Assembly (NCBI GenBank): GCA_003163855.1
Contig: PLRJ01000091.1
Coordinates: forward strand, 1 to 54,587
Direction: 5' to 3'
Source of the DNA: Bryobacterales bacterium
GTDB taxonomy: Bacteria; Acidobacteriota; Terriglobia; Bryobacterales; Bryobacteraceae
Length of the DNA: 54,587 nt
Below, piece after piece: positions 37,311-46,007 of this stretch. The position numbers and the translations under genes are program-made. Within the stretch, counting starts at the first letter, position 1. The number at the start of each line of letters is the position of its first letter. A model generated the notes under the pieces. That model did no database searches and was not told the DNA's origin. It saw only the letters and a list, made by a program, of their open reading frames with translations.

Positions 37311-38842
37311 ACTTCCTGAAGTCAACACTCAGCGGCTTGGCGAACGACGCCATTGCCTCAGTTGTAGTTTTCCTGGTGGCGCTGCCGCTGTGTATGGGAA
37401 TTGCCATTGCATCGGGTTTGCCTCCGGCACTCGGGCTGGCAACAGGAATTATCGGAGGTGTGGTGGTGGGCTCCATCTCGGGCTCGCCACTGCAGGTGAG
37501 TGGGCCCGCCGCCGGACTTGCAGTGATCGTATTTGAGGCAGTGCGCGAGTTCGGAGTAGCGGGCATGGGACTGATTTTTGTAGCCGCGGGCGTGCTGCAG
37601 TTTTTCGCCGGCCGCTGGAAGCTAGGACAGTGGTTTCGCGCCATTTCCCCGGCGGTTGTGTACGGGATGCTGGCTGGAATCGGGATCTTGATTGTGGCCG
37701 GCCAGTTCCATTTGATGGTCGACGACAAGTCAAAGTCTTCGGGATTGGAGAATTTGCTCCTCATTCCAGAATCCCTCTATAAGGCATTATTCCCGCCCGA
37801 GGGCACACAGCATCATCTCGCCGCGGCCATAGGTTTGCTGACGCTGCTGGCTATTCTGCTCTGGAACAAGTTTCGGCCAAACTCGCTAAAAGTGATCCCA
37901 GGGACTTTGGTGGGAGTGGTGCTCGCGACCGTGGTCACGGCAATTTTCCAGTTGGACATCAAGCACGTCCCAATTCCAACTGATATCTGGAGCGTCTTCA
38001 CTCTCCCTTCTGTGGAGGGGCTTTCGAGGTTGATCACTCCCTGGGCGTTGGTCACAGTAGTGACCGTCGCGGTAATCGCCAGTGCCGAAACGCTCCTCTC
38101 GGCCGCGGCTGTGGATCGAATGCACAATGGCGTAAGAACGGACTATGACAAGGAATTGACCGCCCAAGGTATTGGGAACATCTTGTGCGGATTGATTGGG
38201 GCGCCGCCTATGACCGGGGTAATTGTGCGCAGTTCCGCGAACGTGCAGGCAGGCGCCAGGAGCCGGGCTTCCGCAGTAATGCATGGAGTGTGGCTGCTAA
38301 TGCTGGTACTCTTGTTCCCTTCGCTTCTGCGGCTGATTCCAATGGCAAGCCTGGCCGGCGTTCTGGTGTTTACCGGTATCAAGCTGGTAAATGTGGAGCA
38401 TTTGCGAAAGCTAAATACCTACGGGCGGATGCCGGTTGTAATCTATGCGGCTACCGTTCTCGGCATCGTTACCGTCGACCTGCTGACGGGAGTGTTGATC
38501 GGGTTGGCTTTGACAACGGCGAAGTTGGTTTGGAAAGCAACCAGGCTGGAGATCGAGGCATTGATTGACGCCGATACAAATCATGCCGATTTGCACGTGC
38601 GGGGTCTGGCGACATTCGTTAGACTGCCGTATCTACTGAAAGTGCTGGACAGTATACCTCCGAGTTATCAGGTACACATCCACACTGAGCACTTGTATTA
38701 CATAGACCACACCTGTTTGGATGTGCTGAAAGCGTCGGCCGAGCAGCGGGCGGCGCAGGGAGGTTGCCTGATTGTTCATTGGGAACAACTGCAAAAACGG
38801 TTTCATCTGGACAGCTTGACAGTGTCCGTGGAAAAGTCCTAA
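37307..38842 (+). CDS. SulP-family anion (probable bicarbonate) transporter
   Basis: The true start is the ATG at 37307 (511 residues, MNFLKSTLSG), overlapping the carbonic anhydrase stop and preceded by GGGAGG. The family motifs are LPLCMGIAIASGLPP, GSPLQVSGPAAGLAV, GNILCGLIGAPPMTGVIVRSS and ASLAGVLVFTGIKLV, across ten or more helices. The C-terminal 100 residues form a STAS-like domain (ATFVRLPYLLKVLDSIP, YYIDHTCLDVL). SulP proteins carry sulphate or bicarbonate; fused or adjacent carbonic anhydrase marks the bicarbonate type (BicA-like). A hairpin that may terminate transcription follows at 38880. Confidence 0.92.
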   Translation: MNFLKSTLSGLANDAIASVVVFLVALPLCMGIAIASGLPPALGLATGIIGGVVVGSISGSPLQVSGPAAGLAVIVFEAVREFGVAGMGLIFVAAGVLQFFAGRWKLGQWFRAISPAVVYGMLAGIGILIVAGQFHLMVDDKSKSSGLENLLLIPESLYKALFPPEGTQHHLAAAIGLLTLLAILLWNKFRPNSLKVIPGTLVGVVLATVVTAIFQLDIKHVPIPTDIWSVFTLPSVEGLSRLITPWALVTVVTVAVIASAETLLSAAAVDRMHNGVRTDYDKELTAQGIGNILCGLIGAPPMTGVIVRSSANVQAGARSRASAVMHGVWLLMLVLLFPSLLRLIPMASLAGVLVFTGIKLVNVEHLRKLNTYGRMPVVIYAATVLGIVTVDLLTGVLIGLALTTAKLVWKATRLEIEALIDADTNHADLHVRGLATFVRLPYLLKVLDSIPPSYQVHIHTEHLYYIDHTCLDVLKASAEQRAAQGGCLIVHWEQLQKRFHLDSLTVSVEKS

Positions 38843-39271
38843 GCAAGTATTTCGAAAAAGCAATTGGCGTCTTCCGAGGGCGGTGGAAAGTTCGATTTCC
38901 ACCGCTCTTACCTGTTCTACTGCACGGCCGCGTCCGTTCGCATTGCCCAGCCGCGTATCAAGGGCCATAAGAAGAAGCAGTATCGGCTGGCCCGTTGCCG
39001 TAGGAACAAACGAACTTGGAGTTTGCGAACCTTCCCGCTCAAACTAAGCCGTCTCCGGCGATAGTGTGGCGCGCCTTAATACGTCCAGTCACAATCTGTA
39101 CTTTGACATCAACGCAGGTTCGTCCCATGCAGAGGAGCGAAGAACCGCGCAGCCTATTGTCGCCGGATGAGTAGGAGCGAAGCTGGTTGATCAGAGCGAA
39201 GCCGAACAAATACATTTCCATCGAGGTGGCGCGATGACCCGGCCGCCGGGGCGAATCATCGCGCTTCCGTA
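38843..39271. other. Gene-free stretch between SulP and epoxide hydrolase genes
   Basis: This 429-base gap lies between two convergent genes. It contains one hairpin (38880-38905). Two short open frames (38864-39064 plus, 39039-39221 minus) lack ribosome-binding sites and recognisable products. I see no promoter, repeat or RNA gene. Confidence 0.5.
38880..38905 (+). terminator. Possible terminator after the SulP gene
   Basis: GCGGTGGAAA and TTTCCACCGC form a perfect 10-pair stem with loop GTTCGA, followed by TCTTACCTGTTCT. The T run is broken, so it is moderate as a terminator. Confidence 0.6.
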
Positions 39272-40594
39272 TTAGCGCAGGGAACGGAACGCCGCGCGAA
39301 GTTCGCGGGCAAAAAGTTCCGGCTGTTCCCAGGCTGCGAAATGGCCACCCTTATCAACTTCGTGGAAATAGATCAGATGTGGATAGGCACGCTCGGTCCA
39401 GCTTTTCGGTGCACGGTAGATCTCACCGGGAAAAACGGTAACAGCCACCGGGATTGAGATCTCCGAAGTCTTCTGTGCTTCGGCGCTGAAGTTGTTATTG
39501 TTGTTCTCCCAGTAGAGTCGCGCGGAAGAGACAGCACTGTTTGTCAGCCAGTAAAGCGTAATGTCATCCAGCATTTCATCCCTGGTGAGTGACCGTTCGG
39601 GCTCGCCATCGCTATAGGTCCATTGGGCGAACTTGTCATACATCCAGGCGGCCAGGCCAACGGGCGAGTCACTCAGTCCATACCCAACGGTTTGTGGCCG
39701 AGTCACCATCATTGCGCCATATCCAGCGTTCTTGCTGAAGAATGTGTTCAAAGATTCGAACGCGGCCTTCTCCTGCTCGGACAGTCCGGACGGCGCTGGG
39801 CCACCATTGCCCAGAGCTTTTGCCAGTTCGGCCGGTACGGTCGCGGGCATGTTCACGTGGATTCCGGCCAGACCTTGCGGTGCCTGCCGCGCCATGGCGC
39901 CGGCAATTACAGAACCCCAATCACCCCCCTGAGACACGTAGCGCTTGTATCCCAACCGATTCATCAGTTCTGCCCATGCGTGCGCAATTCGGTCGGGGCC
40001 CCAACCCGTAGTCTGCGGTCTGGAAGAAAAGCCATAGCCGGGCATGGATGGAATAACAACGTCAAATGCATCTTTCGCTGCTCCGCCGTAAGCAGTTGGA
40101 TCGGTAAGCGGCCCAATTGCCTTCACAATCTCTAGTGGTGAGCCTGGCCAGCCGTGGGTAATGAGCAGCGGCAAAGCATTAGGATGCCGCGAGCGGACGT
40201 GGATGAACTGAATATCCTGTCCGTCGATAGTGGTGACGAACATGGGAAGTCCGTTCAGCTTCGTTTCGATTTTGCGCCAATTGTAGTCCGTGCCCCAGTA
40301 CTTCACCAGACCCTGAAGCTTCTCAAGCTTGACTCCTTGCGATTGATCGGCCACTGTTTCTTTGTCGGGCCATCTTGTTGCCGCAATGCGCATTCGTAAG
40401 TCGGTGAGTTGTTCTTCGGCAACATGGATCTGGAAGGGGCGAATCTCGGAAGTCCGGCCGCTTGCTTCCTTGGCATTCGACCCGTTGCGCGCTGCGCTGC
40501 TGCCCTCGTCTGAAAGGTTCTGGGCATAGCTGGGAAATGCAATTACCGCCAACACCAGTGCTGCCTTGCAGGATGTTTCTTCGAATTTGTTCAT
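39272..40594 (-). CDS. Exported epoxide hydrolase (EHN domain), paralogue 1
   Basis: The 440-residue protein has a signal peptide (AALVLAVIAFPSYAQ). The N-terminal EHN domain (RPFQIHVAEEQLTDLRMRI, WGTDYNWRKIETKLN) is followed by an alpha/beta hydrolase fold. The oxyanion motif is THGWPGS, the Asp nucleophile is in SQGGDWGSVIA and the His base is in [15 protein letters not shown]. This is the juvenile-hormone/microsomal epoxide hydrolase class, which opens epoxides to diols. It is highly similar to the divergent gene at 40974, so the pair arose by duplication. A sigma-54-type promoter precedes it at 40653-40667. The periplasmic substrate is unknown. Confidence 0.92.
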   Translation of the reverse strand: MNKFEETSCKAALVLAVIAFPSYAQNLSDEGSSAARNGSNAKEASGRTSEIRPFQIHVAEEQLTDLRMRIAATRWPDKETVADQSQGVKLEKLQGLVKYWGTDYNWRKIETKLNGLPMFVTTIDGQDIQFIHVRSRHPNALPLLITHGWPGSPLEIVKAIGPLTDPTAYGGAAKDAFDVVIPSMPGYGFSSRPQTTGWGPDRIAHAWAELMNRLGYKRYVSQGGDWGSVIAGAMARQAPQGLAGIHVNMPATVPAELAKALGNGGPAPSGLSEQEKAAFESLNTFFSKNAGYGAMMVTRPQTVGYGLSDSPVGLAAWMYDKFAQWTYSDGEPERSLTRDEMLDDITLYWLTNSAVSSARLYWENNNNNFSAEAQKTSEISIPVAVTVFPGEIYRAPKSWTERAYPHLIYFHEVDKGGHFAAWEQPELFARELRAAFRSLR

Positions 40595-40652
40595 AAGTGA
40601 TTCCTTTTCTGAAGCGAACGTATTTTTGATTCGCTAGTCAGGAAGAATAAGG

Positions 40653-40667
40653 GCAATTGTGGCTCCA
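40653..40667 (-). promoter_or_regulatory. Sigma-54-type promoter for epoxide hydrolase 1
   Basis: Read on the minus strand, TGGAGCCACAATTGC has GG-N10-GC spacing and TTGC at -12. It ends 58 bases before the start codon at 40594. Confidence 0.65.
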
Positions 40668-40823
40668 AATACACGCCAAAAGGCTCATATTGCAATCCAT
40701 GCCGGTCTTCAACAGGTTAGAGCCACTAACCCAAACGGCCAGGTGAATTGGCAGCCGCCGGGAGATCAGAGGGTGCGGTCAGCAAGGCAGCATCTTCGAC
40801 ACTTCGCGAACAACTTCGACACT

Positions 40824-40844
40824 TTGAGACGTGCGATCGCTCAA
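40824..40844. promoter_or_regulatory. Candidate shared activator site in the epoxide hydrolase gap
   Basis: TTGAG and CTCAA bracket this 21-base imperfect dyad, which includes the half-site GAGACG, the reverse complement of the right arm of UAS 2. Just upstream, CTTCGACACTT occurs twice (40793-40803, 40813-40823), resembling the CACACTTT centre of the other sites. Weaker evidence than the three aligned dyads. Confidence 0.4.
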
Positions 40845-40910
40845 GTACGACTCACCGTAAAGCGTTGATATCCGGACTGGATACGGGCGCCCGCGCGCTC
40901 CACACACCGT

Positions 40911-40925
40911 TGGCCTTTGGCTTGC
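40911..40925 (+). promoter_or_regulatory. Sigma-54-type promoter for epoxide hydrolase 2
   Basis: TGGCCTTTGGCTTGC is followed by A, the best match to TGGCAC-N5-TTGCA in the window. It lies 49 bases before the ATG at 40974. Confidence 0.75.
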
Positions 40926-40973
40926 ACTTAATTGGCGCGACATCCAGCTAGTCAATTCGAAAGGACTTACATC

Positions 40974-42287
40974 ATGCACGCCATACCGCGCTCGCCAATC
41001 AAACTCATCAACTTGTTCTCTTCCTTGTCGACATGTGCACTTGGACTCGGCTTGCTCGCCGCATCGGGCCGTGCGCAAAGCACGCCGCCAACAAATGCCG
41101 CAAACTTCGACAAGCAAGAAATACGCCCGTTCCATATCAACGTACCGGATGCTGCTCTCGCAGACCTCCGCTGCCGCATCGCCGCGACCCAGTGGCCCGA
41201 TCGGGAAATCGTCAACGACTCAACGCAAGGCGTGCAGCTTGCAACCATGCGGAAACTAGCTTTGTATTGGAAGACTGATTATGACTGGCGCAAGGTGGAG
41301 GCGAGGCTAAACGCCTTGCCGCAATTCGTCACCACGATCGATGGTGTTGACATTCATTTCATTCACGTTCGTTCAAAGCACCCCAACGCTCTGCCGCTAA
41401 TAGTCACTCACGGTTGGCCCGGATCCATCATTGAGCAACTGAAGATCATCGGCCCGCTCACCGATCCCGCTGTCCATGGAGCAGCACCAGAAGATGCCTT
41501 CGATGTCGTCATTCCTTCGCTGCCCGGCTATGGGTTCTCCGGCAAGCCCGCCGAGACTGGCTGGGACCCCATCCGCATTGCCCGTGCCTGGATCGTGCTG
41601 ATGAAGCGTCTTGGATATACCCGATTTGTCGCGCAAGGCGGCGATTGGGGGAACGCTGTTACAGAGCAGATGGCACTGCTGGCGCCTCCTGAACTAATCG
41701 GTATTCATACAAATATGCCCGCGACGGTCCCAGACGACGTTGCCAAAGCTCTCCAGTTCGGCCAGCCACCGCCGGCCAGTCTCTCAGCCGAGGAGCGCGG
41801 CGCTTGGGACCAGCTCGATTTCTTCTATAAGCACGGCCTGGGCTATGCGCTCGAGATGGCAAACCGTCCTCAGACACTATATGGAATTGCGGATTCACCG
41901 GTCGGCTTAGCCGCCTGGATGCTCGACCACGACGCTCGCAGTCAGGCGCTCATCGCAAGTGTTTTTCAGGGTCAGGCCAAGAGTCCGACGCGAGACGACA
42001 TCCTCGACAATGTCACGCTCTACTGGCTGACGAATACCGCTGTATCGTCGGCACGTCTCTATTGGGAAAGCAAGCTTGCCTTTTTCGCTCCGAAGGGTGT
42101 ACCGGTCCCGACTGCGGTCAGCGTTTTTCCAGATGAGATCTACGCAGCCCCACGGAGTTGGACAGAAAGAGCCTATCCGAAACTGATTTACTACAACCGC
42201 CTGCCGAAAGGTGGCCATTTTGCGGCTTGGGAACAGCCGGAACTCTTTAGCCAGGAGATCCGGGCTGCGTTCCGGTCGCTTCGCTAA
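40974..42287 (+). CDS. Exported epoxide hydrolase (EHN domain), paralogue 2
   Basis: I start at the ATG at 40974 (437 residues, [10 protein letters not shown]), which follows GAAAGGAC; the longer frame from 40932 has no site. The signal peptide is [21 protein letters not shown] ([19 protein letters not shown]) and hydrolase motifs [16 protein letters not shown] (nucleophile Asp) and [15 protein letters not shown] match paralogue 1 closely along the whole length. It probably opens an epoxide in the periplasm. A cytochrome P460 gene follows 68 bases downstream and may be cotranscribed. Both copies keep complete catalytic residues, so neither looks like a pseudogene. Confidence 0.92.
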   Translation: MHAIPRSPIKLINLFSSLSTCALGLGLLAASGRAQSTPPTNAANFDKQEIRPFHINVPDAALADLRCRIAATQWPDREIVNDSTQGVQLATMRKLALYWKTDYDWRKVEARLNALPQFVTTIDGVDIHFIHVRSKHPNALPLIVTHGWPGSIIEQLKIIGPLTDPAVHGAAPEDAFDVVIPSLPGYGFSGKPAETGWDPIRIARAWIVLMKRLGYTRFVAQGGDWGNAVTEQMALLAPPELIGIHTNMPATVPDDVAKALQFGQPPPASLSAEERGAWDQLDFFYKHGLGYALEMANRPQTLYGIADSPVGLAAWMLDHDARSQALIASVFQGQAKSPTRDDILDNVTLYWLTNTAVSSARLYWESKLAFFAPKGVPVPTAVSVFPDEIYAAPRSWTERAYPKLIYYNRLPKGGHFAAWEQPELFSQEIRAAFRSLR

Positions 42288-42355
42288 ACCACAAGGGTAC
42301 GGCGCGCAAAACGCACGCCGTCTTCTTACGCCAAGCTTTAACCAAAGGGAAAGAT

Positions 42356-42910
42356 ATGAAAGATTTTCGCACCTGGAGCAAGATAGTGCTAAAAGGGATC
42401 GCGCCTCTTGTCGGTGCTGTGATAACGGTGGCTGCCTTTGCGGCTTTTTCGTTCACCGCATCTGGACACGCGACGAAAGAGGCCGCTCCCATCTCCGGAG
42501 TCAGAGTTCCACCCGGGTACCGCGACTGGAAGCTGATATCCGTGGCCCACGAAGAGGGCAATCTCAACGATCTTCGCGCCATTCTGGGCAACGACATAGC
42601 AATCAAAGCTTACCGGAGCGGGAAGCTTCCGTTCCCGGACGGCACAATCATTGCACGCCTCGCCTGGACTCATGTGCCATCGGAAGAAAACAACCGAGCC
42701 TTTGGCCGCATACAATCATTTGTGACCGGCTCCGGCACCAACATTCAGTTTATGGTTAAGGACGCAAGAAAGTACGCCGCGACAGGCGGCTGGGGTTATG
42801 CTCAATTCAAAGACGGCAAACCAGCGGATGAGGGATTGCACAAAACCTGCTTCCCGTGCCACGAGCCCGCCAAATCCCGCGACTTCGTCTTTACGCAGTA
42901 CGCACCGTAA
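42356..42910 (+). CDS. Cytochrome P460-family haem protein
   Basis: The 184-residue protein has one N-terminal membrane or signal helix (IAPLVGAVITVAAFAAFSF). The P460 fold follows, with VPPGYRDWKLISVAHEEG, ILGNDIAIKAYRSGKLPFPDGTII split over the core, GTNIQFMVKDARKYAATGGWGYAQF, and the c-type haem site CFPCH near the C-terminus. Known P460 proteins oxidise hydroxylamine or detoxify NO, but many relatives have no known role. The ATG follows AAAGGGAAAG. It lies 68 bases after epoxide hydrolase 2, so a shared transcript with it is plausible. Confidence 0.88.
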   Translation: MKDFRTWSKIVLKGIAPLVGAVITVAAFAAFSFTASGHATKEAAPISGVRVPPGYRDWKLISVAHEEGNLNDLRAILGNDIAIKAYRSGKLPFPDGTIIARLAWTHVPSEENNRAFGRIQSFVTGSGTNIQFMVKDARKYAATGGWGYAQFKDGKPADEGLHKTCFPCHEPAKSRDFVFTQYAP

Positions 42911-42994
42911 TACCGGCCGGCACGCTTGACGCGCAGCCTTCTGGCAACAGCTAGCCTTTGTTAGACTGGCTCCTGTTTCGTATCCATTTAAGCC

Positions 42995-45478
42995 TTGAAA
43001 ATCACACGAGTCGAGACAATCCGCATCGATGAGTTTCCGCAGTTACTTTGGGTGCGCGTCCATACAGACGCCGGACTAATCGGACTGGGGGAAACCTTTT
43101 TCTTTCCAACAGCGGTAGAGTCCTACATACACGACAACGTGGCGCACGAGTTGCTGGGCCGTGATCCCTTGGCCATTGACGCCATATCGCGCGACATGGT
43201 CACCTATGTAGGCTTCCGTTCCACCGGCGCCGAGAGTCGCGCGTCTTCCGCAATTGATCTTGCCTTGTGGGACTTGTTCGGCAAAGCAACCGGCCAGCCG
43301 GTGGTTCAATTGCTTGGCGGCTGGACTCGTAATGAAATCCGCACCTACAACACGTGCGCCGGTTCTTCGTATATGCGCCGCTCCCAGACGCAATCCACAC
43401 GGAACTGGGGAATTGATGCGAACGCCAATCAAAATAAGGTAACCGGCTTCGACGATCTCAACGATTTTCTTCATCGAGCAGATGAACTGGCCGAGTCGCT
43501 GCTTTCCGAAGGCATCACCGCCCTGAAGATTTGGCCATTCGATCTTGCCGCCGAGGCGAATCACGGCCATCATATTTCAAGTGCTGAATTGCGCGCCGCT
43601 CTCGCTCCCTTTGAAAAGATTCGCAAGCGAGTGGGCGACCGTATGGACATCATGGTGGAGTTCCATTCTCTTTGGAGCTTGCTCCCCGCCATGAAAATCG
43701 CGCAAGCCCTTGCACCCTTTGGAACTTACTGGCACGAAGATCCAATCAAGATGAACAGCCTCTCCAGTTTGAAGCGCTATGCCGAAGTTTCTCCGGCACC
43801 CATCTGCGCATCCGAAACACTGGGCAGCCGTTGGGCATTTCGTGATCTGTTGGAGACCGGGGCTGCCGGAATCATCATGCTCGATCTGGGCTGGTGCGGC
43901 GGATTGTCCGAAGCAAGGAAGATCGCATCCATGGCTGAAGCCTGGCACTTGCCGGTCGCGCCGCATGATTGCACCGGACCTGTCGTTTTTGCCGCCTCGG
44001 TCCACCTTTCGCTCAATGCTCCCAATGCCCTCGTGCAGGAATCCGTTCGCGCCTTCTACAACGGCTGGTATAAAGAGGTGGCGGCCGGGTTGCCCCAGGT
44101 GACGAATGGGTACGTCACCATTTCGAAATCACCGGGACTTGGATGCGAGTTGCTGCCGGATATCGACCAGCGTTTCACCGTGCTGCCGGATCTCGGAAGC
44201 ATAATGCCCGCGCCAGTCCGTGATCTTCACCGTTGGCGGATGGCAATCTTATTAGGCATTGGAGTATTGGTCAATTACATCGACCGCGTCAACATCTCTG
44301 TTTCTTTCGATGCCTTGCATTCTGACTTTGGACTTTCCACCGTAGGATTTGGCTATTTACTAGGTGCATTCAATTGGACATATGCCCTGTTGCAGCTTCC
44401 GGTAGGCGTGCTTCTGGACCGCTTCGGCGTAAGAAAGATAGGAATACTTGGGGCTTTGTTATGGAGCCTTGCCAGTTTTGGCGCGGCTATCTCGCCCGGC
44501 GTGGGCGTCCTCTTCGCAATGCGTTTGCTGCTAGGCCTGGGTGAAGCTCCCACTTTTCCCGCCAACGCCAAGGCCATCGACCAATGGTTCCCTCGCTCCG
44601 AACGCGGCTTGCCGACAGCCATCTTCGATGCCGCGGCCAAGTTCGGACCAGCCGTCGGTGTGCCCCTTGTCGGGATAGTATTGATTCATTTCGGATGGCG
44701 GTGGAGCTTCGCCGCTTCCGGCGCATTGAGCTTTCTGTATTTTGGAGCGTTTGTTCTGTTTTATCAGGACAATCCATCCGCATCGCATGCGGACTCACAC
44801 CCGGGTGTAACGCGGAATGGAGCGCCCTTAACTTACCTTTTACGCCAAGGCAAAGTCATTGGGCTCGTAACAGGATTCTTTGGCTATAACTACTGCTTTT
44901 ATCTGCTGCTATTTTGGCTGCCAACGTATTTTTCCACTCTGCATCTCGATCCAATCCATTCAGCCTTCTACTCCGCAGTGCCATGGCTCTTCGCCACTCT
45001 GACTGATCTATGGATCGGCGGTCTGCTGGTGGATCACCTGATTCGACGCGGGTTTGACCAGACCAAGGTTAGGCTCAGCACGCTCATCGGAGGAACACTA
45101 GGCGGATTGTGCATAGCTGGCGCCATTCTCACACAGAGTTCTATCGTGGCCGTTGTCTGGTTGAGTCTTTCTTTAGGTGGATTATCCGCCGCCGCCCCGG
45201 TCGGTTGGTCGCTGCCGGCGCTGATCGCGCCCAGAGGCAGCGTCGGCAAGGTAAGCAGCATTCTGAACACAGGCAATCAATTGTCTGGAATTGTCGCTCC
45301 CGTCGTGACTGGTTACATCCTGGCTTGGACCCATTCATTTGCGGCAGCCTTTGGCGTTGCCGCTTGTTTGCTTGTGGCCGGAGTCTTTGCTTATCTGTAT
45401 TTATTACGCTCCATTGAACCGGTTCCGGAGCCTCCGGTTTATGCACCGGCACGTCACGGTGGGACTACATGGCACTAA
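42995..45478 (+). CDS. Fusion: enolase-superfamily dehydratase plus MFS sugar-acid transporter
   Basis: One open frame of 827 residues (TTG start at 42995) encodes two full proteins. Residues 1-400 are a mandelate racemase/muconate lactonising enzyme-type dehydratase: ALKIWPFD, MVEFHSLW, YWHEDPI, ICASETLG and APHDCTGP supply the metal ligands and the His-Asp pair expected of galactonate dehydratase relatives. Residues 415-815 are a twelve-helix MFS transporter of the anion:cation symporter type (NYIDRVNISVS, LDRFGVRKIG, GLGEAPTFPANAKAI). There is no stop between them. An in-frame ATG at 44204 behind GGAAG could also make the transporter alone. A coupled uptake and dehydration of a sugar acid is inferred. 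Confidence 0.85.
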   Translation: MKITRVETIRIDEFPQLLWVRVHTDAGLIGLGETFFFPTAVESYIHDNVAHELLGRDPLAIDAISRDMVTYVGFRSTGAESRASSAIDLALWDLFGKATGQPVVQLLGGWTRNEIRTYNTCAGSSYMRRSQTQSTRNWGIDANANQNKVTGFDDLNDFLHRADELAESLLSEGITALKIWPFDLAAEANHGHHISSAELRAALAPFEKIRKRVGDRMDIMVEFHSLWSLLPAMKIAQALAPFGTYWHEDPIKMNSLSSLKRYAEVSPAPICASETLGSRWAFRDLLETGAAGIIMLDLGWCGGLSEARKIASMAEAWHLPVAPHDCTGPVVFAASVHLSLNAPNALVQESVRAFYNGWYKEVAAGLPQVTNGYVTISKSPGLGCELLPDIDQRFTVLPDLGSIMPAPVRDLHRWRMAILLGIGVLVNYIDRVNISVSFDALHSDFGLSTVGFGYLLGAFNWTYALLQLPVGVLLDRFGVRKIGILGALLWSLASFGAAISPGVGVLFAMRLLLGLGEAPTFPANAKAIDQWFPRSERGLPTAIFDAAAKFGPAVGVPLVGIVLIHFGWRWSFAASGALSFLYFGAFVLFYQDNPSASHADSHPGVTRNGAPLTYLLRQGKVIGLVTGFFGYNYCFYLLLFWLPTYFSTLHLDPIHSAFYSAVPWLFATLTDLWIGGLLVDHLIRRGFDQTKVRLSTLIGGTLGGLCIAGAILTQSSIVAVVWLSLSLGGLSAAAPVGWSLPALIAPRGSVGKVSSILNTGNQLSGIVAPVVTGYILAWTHSFAAAFGVAACLLVAGVFAYLYLLRSIEPVPEPPVYAPARHGGTTWH

Positions 45479-46007
45479 AAAGGAGCCTCTGCTTCACCCT
45501 TGGCAAGGCGGTTCCAGCAGCCTTATGCCAAACGACGCGGCAAATCCAACGGCTTGCCGCAGTTGTTCGGGCCAGACCGGTGTGTCTGGGTTCCAGTCTC
45601 CCAACGCCGCGCCGCTTGCATCGTTTGGGCGTGCGCGTCGACAGTGGACGTCAGCAGCACTGCCGGCGCTTGGCCGGACCCACCGAAGGCTTCCACAAAA
45701 GCGAGTCCCCCCGCCGCGACCAATTACTGGTCCCCTACCTCAACCATTGTTTCGCCTACGCTCTGTCCGCGCCTCGCTCGCTGGGAACTGCCTCGCTGCA
45801 TGCACGCTCGTAACTCGGCGCTGCAGCCTTCCGCCACAAACCCAATTTGATCTCACTTGCGAGGCAATCAGGAGTTTTCGAAGAAGGTCCCGCAAAGGGA
45901 AATCGGCACGCTACGAATGAACCAAATCCGATCGGATGACCGGCTCGCCATTTCAGAGCGGAACCCTCTACGTCTCCCGAAACAATTGCCGCCTGTAAGC
46001 ACGCCGT
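45479..46007. other. Gene-free stretch with repeat copy A
   Basis: This 529-base gap lies between two convergent genes (MFS fusion and chemoreceptor). Several overlapping frames are open in 45.34-45.92 kb, but none has a ribosome-binding site or a recognisable product, so they probably reflect GC-rich composition or a decayed gene. Repeat copy A occupies 45795-45882. No terminator or promoter is evident. Confidence 0.5.
45795..45882 (+). repeat. Direct repeat copy A, downstream side of the chemoreceptor gene
   Basis: This 88-base segment matches 48137-48232 in the same orientation. The core GCGCTGCAGCCTTCCGCCAC and the following AAACCCAATTTGATC are identical. Flanking parts (GCTGCATxCACGCTxGTAACTC, TCACTTGCGAGG, CAGGAxTTTTCGAA) differ by a few bases or short gaps. 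Confidence 0.8.

Larger units (their letters stand above)
40595..40973. other. Divergent control region of the epoxide hydrolase pair
   Basis: This 379-base gap holds one sigma-54-type promoter facing each way (40653-40667 minus, 40911-40925 plus), a direct repeat CTTCGACACTT at 40793 and 40813, and a dyad at 40824-40844. I see no gene. Confidence 0.6.

Noticed and set aside
38864-39221. Short frames in the gap after SulP (plus and minus strands)
   Set aside because: No ribosome-binding site and no resemblance to a known protein; one begins inside a hairpin.
42313-42327. GG-N10-GC match before the cytochrome P460 gene
   Set aside because: The -24 part is CGGCGC and the -12 part lacks TTGC, so the match is too weak to call a sigma-54 promoter.
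45469-45920. Three overlapping open frames after the MFS fusion gene
   Set aside because: They have no ribosome-binding sites, no recognisable motifs and odd composition, and they run into repeat copy A. Treated as non-coding.
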